Positions 11,056 to 22,693 of a stretch of 64,000 bases of DNA are shown here, one piece after another. A program made the position numbers and the translations under genes. The stretch spans positions 13,925,887 through 13,989,886 of the forward strand of contig CM074195.1 of NCBI GenBank assembly GCA_037179385.1, in the 5' to 3' direction. Source of the stretch: Holothuria scabra (lineage: Eukaryota > Echinodermata > Holothuroidea > Aspidochirotida > Holothuriidae). The notes beneath the pieces are model-generated. The model was not told the DNA's origin, made no database searches, and saw only the letters and a list, made by a program, of their open reading frames with translations. Within the stretch, counting starts at the first letter, position 1, and each line of letters opens with the position of its first letter.

Positions 11056-14000
11056 TTACCCAGGCACTGAAAGATCACTTGACAAGTTTTATGAAATGTA
11101 CAACTGCTAATTTTTAGCCCTAGCATAATTTACAATAAATGAGCATTCATATGTAGACCTACTGCCTATATTTTGTAACTTCAGGAACAGCCACAGTAGA
11201 GTAAATTGCACTGGTTGTGTTTTTCATGAATGTGAATATCTACACAAAAAATATGGTACAACTTGAAGACTATATAAGACTTTGATACCATAAATTCAAG
11301 GTAGCCCAGGCTAAATGTGTGTTATTTTCTTGTACGAATCTGAGAAAAAAAATTAGGTCATTAGACTACATGCTAGCGCGCTAGTGCTGTAGCACTGCAT
11401 GTTTCATCGTGCAGTGTTTCCATCAAGTCCCCTTGGTGTAATATTTGCTTCAAGTGTGAATGGTATAAACATTTTAAAGTGTACTTAATTCTCCTTCATT
11501 TTTCTTTTACACAGAACTTGAGTCATTGGAGTAAGTGGGACTGTACATACTGCAAAGCCACCATCTTTGGCAGAGTCAGCAGGCAACCAGGCTATGCAGT
11601 ACATTAACATTTCACACCAAGCTTAGCACGGTATATGGAGTATATTAGGCATGGAATGTATAGTGTATGTGTTGAAAACCTACAGTATCTTGACTCCAAT
11701 TTTACATGGAATGAGTGGTTGTAAATAAATCTTTGGCCTGGAAAATATTTCATTGCAATTTTTGGAAAGAGGGATAGACTGCACTTGACAATCATCTGAT
11801 ACCAGTACCAGTACAACCAGTTGGTGCAACTGTGGTGTTTAATTAGAGAACAGTCTGAAATTATCATTGACTGTCGTGATTGGTATATGCACTTGTCCTC
11901 CAAAGTAATAACTGGTACATATAGAGTTACATTTTAAACAGGGACCTAGCTACCAATTGAACATTAAAGAAAATATTTTTCGACTGCTGTAGTAGAAAAA
12001 CAAGGACTACTGTAGCTGTTCACAGAAAAGATGCTTTCAACAGTCAGTACGATTTAGTTAATTTTGTTGATTTTTTAATTTTTATTAATAAAGTAAGCTG
12101 CTTCCATGGGTACAATGAGTACAAATTCTTTATTAATAGAGGTGGTATGATGTAATGCATGATGATTTCAACAACTGTAGAAGTCTTATAGTATACAGCT
12201 TCCTGAGATTGTGAAATTGAGAAATGTTTCCAGTTTTATTGAGCTTATTGAGATGATGTGGTATGATGATAGCAACTCACTGGTTTAAGGAGCATTTTTG
12301 TGGAGGGTTGGGGGAGAAAGTATAGGGGGAGCTAAGTGCAAATTATGGGATATTTTCTCAGCACCCTTGTATGAATGATGTATACACAGCATGTCCTTAC
12401 CACTACTAGCCTCTGCAATATTTTTGTGTACTTGGATTTTTTGTGTGTTTGTGGGTAAGGTGATGGAAAAGAATCTGGAAAGTGTTGCACAAATGTGACA
12501 AGTGGAGAGACACTTTATACATTACCATCTGTAACTGAGCATCATTCTGACATGCGTCTGGGTGATCACTTCGGATTAGCAATAATCCCATCATCACAGG
12601 TAAGTTAATTGGAGGATTACAACTACTGTAATGCATAGCACATGCAGCCTTGTTACAAATCATTGCAGGTAAGTACCTGTAGAACTTGCATTACTACAGT
12701 CTCTACATTCCATAACCTCTTGAGACAGTGTAAACTCAGCCAAAGCCTTACAAGTGGCAGGCTTATGCAAATGGTTTCAGGGACAACTTATTTTTTAAGG
12801 GGTGAGGTGGGAGGAAGGGTGGGTAGAGACCTAGGTCTCCATAAAACTGCAACCAGACAGGCCATGCAGATAGAGTGTTTAATTTAAGTGATGTAAGGTT
12901 ACAGGTGGGATTTAAAATTATGAATTGCTTCTCTGAGACAAGATATTTTTGTCCTTCATGGTCCTGGGAAGGTAAAGGCCTACCTTCAGGCCTCTATTTT
13001 CAGAAAAATTTGTGGTTGTCCTTGGGCAACCAATTCCATATTTTTAGTTGTCCTAAAGAAAATTTGGCTGTCCAAAACATTTTGTGTCCAAAACATTTTT
13101 TGACCAATTACAGCACAAATCAGTAATTGGGTTTATGTATAATTGGTCTGGAAGAATGAAATGATAAAATTTTTGCAAGACAAAGGCACTTGAAGTGTGA
13201 AACTATGATGGAAAATTTTGCAAGGAGTTGATCAGTCAGCATGTACAACATACTTCTTCATTCAGATAAAAGCAAGCTGCTGGAATATAATTCTTCCACC
13301 TTTTGGTTGTCCCTATGGAACTGTAGTTGTCCCGGACAATCGCACAACCAATAAAATCGAGCCGTGCCTCCCACATGATACATAATCTGAGAGATTTGCA
13401 AAATAGCTATGTTAATCTCTCTCTTTCTCTCTGAGCTTGGATCACTGTTTCAGTAGGCTATGCATGTCTTGTCTTATGCTACTTATCATTGTTTGAGACT
13501 GGCAGCAATCAGTAAAAGGAGGAATAAAAATTATCAGATTCAAATTAAACACATGTTTATATTGAATTAAGTGTCATACCTAGTTAGTGCTGCTGACTGT
13601 ATGAAAGAATCACTGTGGTCAAGATGGCTGGCTATTTCTACCTTATCACATAGGGTATATTGTTCCCATGTCTCATAAATCCCACTTTCATATATTCCAT
13701 CTCGTTTTGGTCCCCTGTCTCAAAAGTCCAATGTCTCACTCACTGCTCCCCAACTGCAACTCATTGGGATTATAGGGGTTTGGGTTAGAGATATGATTAT
13801 TGGGCATGCACTTAAAAATATGAGGGGAACAATGCCACAGGGAACCAATCCATATTACATGTAACAAAACTATATTAGATTAACAAGGCCACCATGTGGG
13901 TAGCTCATAGGTAGGGATATTAATTGGGCAGCTGACCCATATTCTCCCCTTATCAGTTGTTTGCCCCAGAGCTCTCGCATATCAGTCAAGTGGGCTATCA

Positions 14001-15327
14001 TAAAAAGGCCACTTATTAATCCCAGGTGAAGTTGGCCCACATGAAAAGAGTCAACGCCCATTCGTGCAGCTGCAGATCGAGCCAAACCAGGCATGCATTA
14101 TTTGCCCCCCCCCCCCCCTTCCCAAGATTTTGGCCTGTGTCCCAGTCCCCAACTTAGGTCAGTTAAGAATTGAGTACACAGAAAAAAATAAATAATATAC
14201 CTCTCCAGATCTAATTTTTCATACTTAGAAATATCCTTGCAAGCTTTTGGGTTTTTGCCCCCTGAACATGCCTACCTCCAGCCTGAATGGGTATGAATGC
14301 TTTGGGATCTGTATTCTGTTTGGAGCTGCGTCCAAAATTTTTGCCCCCAACATTATCCTGTGCCCTTTATTTGCCCACACCCCATCCAGTTTTGACAGTC
14401 TGGCACCATACCGCTGCCAGTGTATGGCATAGCCCCTGGGGGGGGGGGGATCAGAACCTTGCAATGCAAAAAACACCTAAAATAGCGGTTTTTTTCACCC
14501 TATTCTTCCCTCATTTAGTGCCCCATGACACCAACCCCCTTCCCGATGACACAATCCTGGCTATGCGCCTGACTGCTACTACAGTAGTATCAAGGATGGG
14601 GGACCATTGACGGGGAAGTAAAGAGATATGAGACTAAAGACATATCCCCTTAGGTTTGACAGCAAAATTGTTCTTCCCATCCATCAAATAACGGCAAATT
14701 CTTCTCCTACCCATTTGACTTATCTGTCTGTAATCTCAGTTGAGTACTTTTTTGGATTCGGACGGTTTCGTTCGTTGCAATACTGTTCATTCTTTGTGTG
14801 CTACAATCTGACAATAACAGTTCAATGATTAGTGTCTGTAATCAATTCGCATAATTACTTCAAGCACTAATTCAATGTGTTACGTCGCTGTAAACTCCGA
14901 TTTCGTGCCCGCAGGATAGATCGAATTGTCACATACATTGTAACACTTATTTTACATATCATGCGAATTTCCCATTTTAGAAGTATACCACTATGGTACG
15001 GTACGGGCTCAAAAACATTACGTTTTCTGCTACGCGTCAATGGAAGACGATACTACTTTTCAAGGTTATAAAGAGCGATCGTATTTTCCTTTTACCACGA
15101 GAGATATCAATTTAATTACTCCGTATACGCTTAAATATTTAAGAAAGGATTATTTGAGATATATTTAAATATTTAATTATTATGGGTACGATCAGGGTCT
15201 TAAATATTATTCACTCACGTTTCTATACAAACCTTCAATTGGGCGATACTAAAGTTTATGTTTGAGAATGCTGATTGGTTGGTAGTGCTGATACAGTTTA
15301 AAGATGAATAATAAATAGCCTTATTAG
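11056..15327. other. Interior of the 6.46-kb element: no gene recognised
   Basis: Only short, unrecognised frames. A C-run lies at about 14104-14117. Around 14400-14575 there are two GGCTATGCGCCTGACTG-like segments that resemble ends of the hAT family seen at 19136-24921, probably an old remnant. Confidence 0.4.
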
Positions 15328-15512
15328 TATGACGTCATAGAAACCAATTGTCCCAAGTCTCTCGTTGAGAAACGATAGAATTAATTGACCGATAGAGGGC
15401 GTATTAGATAAAAGGAAAATACGATATTCTGTACTATGCTGCAGTAGGGGGATTTTGAAGAGAAAGTTGTTAACTCCCCGCGGAACACTCAGGAGAGACT
15501 TGGCCAAGTCTA
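15328..15512 (-). repeat. Right terminal inverted repeat of the 6.46-kb element
   Basis: Reverse-complement partner of 9058-9241, again with ATGACGTCAT at its inner edge (15329-15338). Followed by the 9-bp duplication CGTGAAATC (15513-15521). Confidence 0.75.
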
Positions 15513-15804
15513 CGTGAAATCTGGCGTAGACCTGCTGTTTGTATCCAGTGAGTGACTACTGGTATGCTACAGTGCTTTGTTTGTTTTTTACACGATCCAT
15601 CGCAGTGTCTCGCTCAACCAAGGTCACTTGTGACATAACAGGATGGAGATACACGTAAATTCCATTTCACTGAAAAATCTATTGCACTGTGTACCGTACT
15701 TTGCAGTACTTTGTTTATGTTTGACCAGTGCAGGATGTCCAACAGAGATATGAGTAAGTGGGAGTGGCTTAAGTTTTTGAAAGTTACGGGGGCGCTAAAA
15801 CAGT

Positions 15805-17165
15805 TCAGTACATTTGGGGGGAAGCCAGACGCCCTTTAAGGAGCCTGGTCATTGGTCCTGGCTCCCTAGAATAGTCAGAGGCAATGAATCTAGCAGACCG
15901 TTTTTGTATACTCTCAAGCTTGTCGCGCAGGTAAACCTGGTGGGGGTCCCAAACAGTACTGGCGTACTCCAGCACAGGCCGAAGGATTCCTTTATAAGCC
16001 ATTAACTTGACATCACCAGGGCAGGAAGATAGGTTTCTATACAAAATACCAAGAATATATTTCCCTTGTTACAGATATTTTGGATGTGCTTTTCCCAGTT
16101 CAGATCTTTAGTGATGGTAATTCCGAGATACTTAATACTATCTACCCTTGGGAGCTCAATCCTATTTAGAACATACCTAAAAAGTATGGGACTTTTTTTC
16201 CGAGCAAAAGTAATAACGCTACACTTGATAGTGGGCTGAAATCTCATGCCCCACGTGGAAGCCCACAGCCCCAACTGCATGATATCATTCTGAAGTTTAT
16301 GACAATCCTCATCGGACTCAATAATACGGTAACAGACACAATCATCTGCAAAAAGACGAACCTTGGAAGAAACACCATCGACGATATCATTGATATGAAC
16401 CAAGAAGAGAATCGGTCCTAGGACAGACCCCTGGGGAACTCCAGACAGAACTTGCATCGGGGGAGACCGGGTTCCATTGACAACAACAGATTGTTTACGA
16501 TCACCAAGAAAGTCATCAACCCAACGAAGAATCTGTTTTGAAACACCAAGTGTATACAGCTTGGTCTTAAGCAGTTCATGAGGAACAGTATCGAAGGCCT
16601 TCTCAAAGTCCAAGATAAACACATCGATTTGTTTATGGGCATCAAGGGAGGAAGCCCAGTCCTCAATTATCGACACAAGTTGTGTTTCGCAACTATGAGT
16701 TTTACGAAAAGCGTGCTGGGTGGGAGAGAGCAAGTTATGTATTTCAAAATGGTTCATAAGGTTTGAGGCAATAATATGTTCTAACAATTTACAGCAGACA
16801 CATGTAAGAGAAACAGGCCTGTGATTACAAGGTAGGGAACTGTCACCTTTTTTGAAAATAGGGCAAACATTTGCAGTCTTCCAATCCTCTGGAATGCATC
16901 CTTTTGTAAGGGATTGCTGAAAGAGATGGCTTAGAACAGGTGCAAAATCAGTGGCAATCTCTCTCAGGACCCAAGGATGGATGCCATCTGGTCCCATGGC
17001 CTTGTTGATTTTAAGACCATGCAAAAGCTTTTCAACGCCAAAGGTGGATATAGTTATATCATTCATTCTCTTACACGTGGGCCTGATGAAGGGAACAGTA
17101 TGAAATACTGTTTTAGTGAATACACTACAGATTACTGGTTATTGAGAGCACGAACTTTTGTGCTG
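15805..17165 (-). pseudogene. CR1/Jockey-like LINE reverse transcriptase, 5'- and 3'-truncated, frameshifted
   Basis: Minus-strand frame 17066-16002 holds almost a whole RT domain: MGPDGIHPWVLREIA (finger), NHRPVSLTCVCCKLLEHI, DVFILDFEKAFDTVPHELL (palm A), [14 protein letters not shown] (palm B), and RLFADDCVCYR (FADD catalytic box). SIKYLGITITKDLNWEKHI follows. Near 16040 the frame shifts and continues in 16044-15805 with LRPVLEYASTVWDP and the QKRSARFI thumb. Upstream, SVFTKTVFHTVPF extends the homology to about 17165 before another frame break. The endonuclease domain and the 3' tail are missing. Not functional. Confidence 0.9.
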
Positions 17166-18334
17166 TGATCCATGCCGGTGCAAAAAGAGGGAATCCCTGT
17201 CCTCCCGATCCCGCCCCCTGAAAATTGTGTGAGGCCGGACAATGTTTTCCGGTAATTATGTCACGACCATCACCAGCGGTCACATACGGTGGAAGTAAGA
17301 AAAGAGCCCCTGAAAAGTCGAAATTTCGACTTTTAAACTCGGAATTATGACTTCTAATTTCGAAATTTCGACCTTTAATTTAACTCAACAATCTGACTTT
17401 TAATTTAGACTTTTCGGGCTGTTGTCTAGGTTTGGTGGTTTGACTTTTGATTAGGGTTTGGACTTCAGGGCATCTTATGGGGCCTTGGCCCTCCTTTGCC
17501 CTTCAACCTGTTACGTTGTGTAATGTTATGTTGCTTTATAAAGTAGTGTTATGTAGTATGGTGCACTCTCCATGACCTTTAGCAGACGCCATCTTGTTGT
17601 TTATGAGCAACTCGCCCTTCCTTTTGTTCTAGATTCCCAGGGCCCTTCCTGTTTCCCGTCACGTGTTACCGGTGGACGTGACATCTCACATTGCCGTAGT
17701 TTCACGTGTACACTGCAATCTATATTTTCAAGGTGTGGCCAATTTCCCCCTTTGCCGCCTCCTCATTAATTGATCATCTATATCATTACACTCATTTACA
17801 TTTGTGCGTCATAACTTTTGACCAACCAGGGGACTGCATGTGTTCGGAACTCGCACGAGGTTTCCAAGACCCACCCTAGCTGCGAGATGGACACTCGTGC
17901 GTCAGACTTCAGACAAGGGAGCACTTGAGTAACCTAGCTGTAGATAATTAATCCCTTTTTTGGCCGGCAGAATGATTAAAACTTGATCATCTTTTTTGGA
18001 ACTTAATCAACGAATAAATCATCATTAAATCGATTGGAACTCTCCATTTGTATTTTCTGTTTCTGGCTACTACGCAGGATCCCCGTACTGCATCGACTTA
18101 CTTGACATGCTGGAGTCGCGGGGCTTCATCACTTTACTCGACAGTAGAGTACGGAGTATGGAAATTATGCACGTGACGTCAGCGCATTTTACTGGCGGGA
18201 AATGATCCAAAGCAGTTGTTGTGTTACCGAAACGTGCGCACAAAAGCACCTTCGTAACAATCGTTGTAAAACGGATGCCTGGATGGAAAAACAGAGATGC
18301 GCATACACTCTTGTCAGCGGGTCAGCTGGTCACT
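17166..18334. other. Non-coding; promoter-like motif cluster and possible LINE 3' piece
   Basis: A segment at about 17430-17530 (GGGCATCTTATGGGGCCTTG, then CAACCTGTTACGT) recurs at 30090-30190 and is probably a LINE 3' untranslated piece. At 18170-18202, CACGTGACGTCA is followed by TGGCGGGAAA (E-box/CRE and E2F-like). No gene with support starts here. Confidence 0.4.
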
Positions 18335-18500
18335 ACAGCAACATGACTCCCCATAAGCAATGGCGTAGGGAAAACAAGCCAGTGGGTCATAACTGTAAAA
18401 AAGGGCCGTGGCCGACTCGACTTGAACCAATAGGTTGGAAACTGGGCCGTTCTCTAACCGACCGACCGACCGACCAGCCGACCAGCCAACCAACCAGTTT
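18335..18500 (+). mobile_element. tRNA-derived SINE, 3' part with (CCGA)n/(CCAA)n tail
   Basis: Matches the SINE body at 22230-22345: 'gcaatggcgtagggaaaaca', 'gactcgacttgaaccaatag', 'gttggaaactgggccg'. It ends in an expanded CCGACCGA/CCAACCAA tail. The tRNA head is not seen. Confidence 0.75.
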
Positions 18501-19127
18501 TTGTCAAGGAGGAGGTGGGGTGGGCCACAAGGCTGGAAGAGAAAATGCCATTTCCAACTATATCTGGAGGGTTCGCGGGCCATTTCTCAACATTTTATCA
18601 AGGCTCCGCCCCAACCAATGGTGGTGCCCCACTAAGTCATTGGTCCTAGCTGTCTTCAAAGGTTTGTACCCCAAGCTACCCAGCCTTCAGATCTATAATG
18701 CTTCACGTTAATTTGTTCCCCTCTGCTAAAACATGGGCAGGCATTGTTTACACAAGCCTGGGAAATGCCTTTTCTGGCTGTAGGTCGCGAATTTTCACAA
18801 TTTTCTTGACGCGGAGCTGATGATGGCGGCGCTATTAGAGGCGGGATCCTTTTTTAGGGGGCTGGAGTTTACTATCTAAGCGTAGCGCCATCAGTTGGCA
18901 CAGAGCTGAAAAAGAAAATTTTGGATTTTAACATCTCCCAGATGGCTCGAAATGGCATTTCCCAGGTTTAATTCTGGTGATAAAAATTTGTGATTTTTCT
19001 CAGTTTCAAACACACTTTTGAGATACTGATTAGCTCAGTTCATTACTCCACTGGACTATGTATCCTAGGATTGCATTCAGAAATCCTGCTATTGCAAACA
19101 GCTGTTCCATATAGCACGCCTGAGTAA
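18501..19127. other. Non-coding; related to hAT internal repeat
   Basis: A piece at about 18880-18905 (CGTAGCGCCATCAGTTGGC) resembles the internal repeats of the hAT-like element that follows, so this may be an older fragment of the same family. Otherwise nothing recognised. Confidence 0.4.
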
Positions 19128-21024
19128 GGTATTTCCATAGGTGTAGGGGAGCATTTCAGTTGGGGCAGAAGATTTTTGCCCGAAAAATGTAATTCTGCCC
19201 GTAAGACAGTCAAAGCGGAGCGCCACCACTAGTTGGCGCGGAGCGTCCAGAAAATTTGAAAATTCATACTTCTCAGACAGTCGAAAAATGACGTTTCCCA
19301 GGCTTATAAAGGGGATGCAAGCAGTCGCTTTTTAAGTTTTCATTGCAGATAAACGTTCACTCCAAACTAAAATTCAGCCGGGAAGACTAAGCGGAGAGCC
19401 ACCATTGGTTTGCGCCAAGCCGTACAGACAATTTTGAAACATCCGACCCCTCAGACAGTTGAAAATGACATTTCCCAGGCTTAAAAGGGAGATCTAAGCA
19501 GTCACTATTTTAAGTTTCCTTTTGCAAAAAAATGTTCACTTGAAACTTAAATTCTGCTATGAAGCGGTCTAAGTGGAGCACCACCATAAGTTGGGGGAAA
19601 CTGCAGGAAATTTTGAAAAATCTGACCAGTTAAACAATCAAAATAGCATTTCCTATGCTTATGGGGGGGGGTAAGCAGTCGCTATTCCGAGGTTACGTTT
19701 GAAAATAAATGTCCACTGGAAACTAGAATGCTGTTGGGAAGACTATCTACGCGGAGCGCCACCACTAGTTGGTGCGGAGCGAACAGAAAATTTTGCAAAA
19801 CCGTACCCATGAGACAGTCGAAAATAAGATTTCCCAGGCTTATAGGGGGATATCTAAGCATTTGCTATTTGATCACAAAATTGCGAGATAAAATGTATCA
19901 CTTCCAATCGATGAAATGGTCCTGCATATTTTCTGGGGAAACTATAGAATGGAATTGAAATCAGGCTAATGAATTTTACATTATTACGATTCTTGGCTAA
20001 ATTCAATATATATTGATAAAATTGTGTGACTGCCCGAACTTCCGACTTTATATGATTTTACTTTATTTAAAAAATGTAACATTACAAGGTGTGTTTAGAT
20101 GAATTTTCAAGCAGACTTATGGGAAGACATTTTCACACTTCGTCATTAAAGTATCAAAAAGCAAATTACGCGATTTTCATAACCATTGCCCGTATTTGGC
20201 TCCAGAGCAGGACAGATGGCAAACTTTTGGGCGCTGCACCTAAACGCCCTCTTGTATGTCCGTTGAATTAATTTGGCATTTGAAAACGTCCCAGAATATT
20301 TTAACCTCCGCCCGAATATTTGACCCTTTCGGGCAACTTTTGCAAGACTACAGTATGAAGTGGGAATGATGAAAACCTTTTGTTCACATTCTACCCAAAT
20401 GTGCCATAGATCTTTGTTATTTTCCATGAAAATGCCACATTAAAAATAGCTTTTTCTGTCTTTCGGCAAAGATTTGAAGCTATTAAATAATCGGCCATTT
20501 CGGGTATTGTGTTACACAAAATTTAAAAACAGGCTCAAGAATGATTGTTTCTTTTAAGCCACATGCTTCCCAAATGCGTCGTGATTTTTATTATCTGTTT
20601 GAGGTTTTGTAACTATGTTACCTTTACAATGATGCTTTTTCATTTTCGGGCAAATGCTTGAAAGAATTTGGGTATTCGACAATTTCGGGCATTGTGTTGT
20701 GATTATCTGTGAAGTAAAAGTCACGAAAAATAGCTTTTTGCGCTGTCCGTAGGTGTAGCGATTTTTTTGAATCTCAACTTGGTTTTTCATGAAAATTTTA
20801 TTGCGACTATATGGCGTTTTTTTGCTTTTTTCCGGCAATTTAAGATTTCGGCCACATTTATGAATTTTCCGAAAAACCATGTTTTTTTTCAAAATTGAAG
20901 GTCTGTCCAATTTTTTTCCAAATTGCTGTCCGAATTTTTCCCAAATTCCTGCCCGATTTTAGATTTTGCGGAAGTTTGGGGCAGTCTCCCTCCTGCCCCC
21001 GTCTCGTGCGCCACTGGGTATGTC
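19128..21024. mobile_element. Non-autonomous hAT-like element, copy 1 (19136-21016)
   Basis: Flanked by near-identical 8-bp sequences (GGTATTTC at 19128-19135, GGTATGTC at 21017-21024). The right end read inwards is CAGTGGCGCACGAGACGGGG; the left end CATAGGTGTAGGGGAGCAT matches it loosely. Inside are three to four direct repeats of about 180 bp, each opening GCGGAGCGCCACCA and containing 'tttcccaggcttat'. No transposase frame. Confidence 0.65.
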
Positions 21025-21296
21025 CACTCTACCCAAGAGCTAAGGGATGTCCTATGAGGTAATAGTGGTAAAGTTGCGACCAATCGAGACGGCATTGACC
21101 CAATGTGGGTTTGGTTGTTGCACTGGCCTATGACTGGCAGCAATGACCTTGCAAAGTGCAAATTCCTTCAACTAAGTTTGACTCAAATATTCTACCCACC
21201 ACATACCAAGTATAATTTTGAAACAAATTTGTGCATCTCCAGGGTCCGGAATTACTCTGAGCATGCATGGCCACAGTCAGCAAAAGGAAACACCAT

Positions 21297-21650
21297 AGTG
21301 ACGTACGGGACGGGGCAGGGGAGAATGTCCCACAAAGATTTAAAGTTCGGGCAGGAATCTGGAAAAATTCAGGCAGTCATTTGAGTCTTAAAAATTGGCT
21401 TGGGTTTTATTACACACGAAACTCAAAAACGTGTTTCAAATCTTAAAAGGATGTGCTCGGAAAAGGTAAAGAAAACAGCGCAGTCACGTTTAAATTTTCT
21501 TCCGAAAAAAGTAGAAAGTGGGCAACAATCCTCTGCACTTTCGGGTAGCACAAAAAAGTTATTTATTATTCGTGACAACTTGCACAAAGTAAAGCCCAAA
21601 TTGCTCTAATAGACCCATGTCCCAATTCTTTCACACAGTTTGCCCTAAAA
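21297..21650. mobile_element. Fragment of the hAT-like family, inverted
   Basis: TAGTGACGTACGGGACGGGG followed by 'gttcgggcaggaatctgg' is the reverse complement, with changes, of the last 120 bp of the element ending at 21016. The other end was not found. Confidence 0.55.
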
Positions 21651-22107
21651 ACAAAAAAGTATCATTTTTTTTTTAATTTACAAGACAAATAAACAAGATC
21701 GCGACACATTTCGGACGTCTATGGTTTGAAAAAAATCATCCCTAATCTGTTTTTGCATCTTGAGCTATATTATGCTGAATGGCCGATTATCTGAATTTTC
21801 TCAAAAGTCCCCCCCCCCCCCCAAAAAAAAAAAAAAAAAAGAAAAGACAGTGGGATTACATCCAAAGTAAAATTTTCAAGGAAAATTAAAAAATGATTTC
21901 AAAGATCATGGGCGTCACCAAAGGGGGTCGGGGTCGGAACGACCCCCTTTTAGTTTTTTCACAGAAACGTTTAAAAGATGTACCAATAATCGAAAAATAA
22001 CATTTCTTCTGCCATTGCAAAGTATAAATTGCTTTTAATATCTTGAATGCCTTATCTCGTTCCAACCACAGATCAAGTTTCCCAAATAACTATTTCACCC
22101 CTTACTT
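21651..22107. other. Non-coding; C-run plus A-run
   Basis: A poly-C tract runs directly into a poly-A tract at about 21809-21840. Around 21905 'gggcgtcacc' may be another old hAT end. No gene. Confidence 0.5.
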
Positions 22108-22345
22108 GACCGGGTGTTTGGTCTAACGGTAGAGCATCCGCCTCTCACGAGGAAGGCCCGAGTTCGATTCCCAGGTCGAGTCATACCAAAGTCTCTAAAA
22201 ATGGAACCTATACTGCCGTTGTGCGTGGTGTTCCGCTTAAGCAATGGAGTAGGGAAAACAAGCCAGTAAGCCACAACTGGAAAAAGGCCTTGGCCTGCTC
22301 GACTTGAACCAATAGGTTGGAAACTGGGCCGTAAAAGTCCATCGG
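22108..22345 (+). mobile_element. Full-length tRNA-derived SINE
   Basis: The head is tRNA-like: GACC at its start pairs with GGTC about 70 bp later; an A box lies at 22119-22129 (TGGTCTAACGG) and a B box at 22161-22172 (AGTTCGATTCCC). The order resembles tRNA-Glu-type SINE heads (CTCTCAC loop). A body shared with five other places in the window follows, ending 'aaactgggccgtaaaagtcc'. The RNA polymerase III promoter looks intact. It is not a working tRNA gene because the anticodon and T stems do not pair cleanly. Confidence 0.85.
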
Positions 22346-22382
22346 AGGATATTAGGCCTACTGCCAGAGTTTTCAAAAAGAT

Positions 22383-22685
22383 CTCAAGTCATCTTTGGTG
22401 TCCCTTGTACGGTACTGTCCTTGGGCCCCTTTTATTCCTTATCTATATAAACGACTTGCAGACAAACCTCAAATCAAGTACCAGGCTATTTGCCGATGAT
22501 TGTATCTTCTATCGTGAAATTAAAAACGATGATACCGATATCCTACAAAATGATATTGACAAGTTGTGTCACTGATGGGAATCGACTTAGCAAATGGGGT
22601 TCGATTAATAGGATTAACTCAAAAGCGCATTCTTATAAGATGTGGACTCACACTTTGTAACAACTTGTTCACCATTATTATAATT
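22383..22685 (+). pseudogene. LINE reverse transcriptase fragment, left part (split by hAT insertion)
   Basis: Reads [13 protein letters not shown], then STRLFADDCIFYREI and a following DIDKL segment, the palm B-C region of a CR1-like RT with several lesions. Continues at 24930 after a 2.2-kb insertion. Confidence 0.8.
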
Positions 22686-22693
22686 CAGGTGTG
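22686..22693. repeat. Left 8-bp target site duplication
   Basis: CAGGTGTG, identical to 24922-24929 on the other side of the hAT-like element. Confidence 0.85.

Larger units (their letters stand above)
9058..15512. mobile_element. 6.46-kb DNA transposon with about 190-bp terminal inverted repeats
   Basis: The left end (9058-9241) and the reverse complement of the right end (15328-15512) both begin TAGACTTGGCCAAGTCTC and align over about 185 bp with scattered differences. Both arms contain the phrase CTAATACGCCCTCTATCGGT and end inside at the palindrome ATGACGTCAT. Identical 9-bp sequences flank the two ends. Long TIRs and a 9-bp duplication fit Mutator-like elements, but no transposase was recognised. 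Inside lies a younger TTAA-flanked MITE (10751-11051). The rest of the interior has only short frames, so the element is probably non-autonomous or decayed. Confidence 0.7.

Noticed and set aside
18202..18711. 169-aa open frame
   Set aside because: Most of it is SINE and its tetranucleotide tail; no conserved domain.
22108..22181. Functional tRNA gene
   Set aside because: A and B boxes are present, but the stems do not pair well and the sequence continues into a SINE body found elsewhere.
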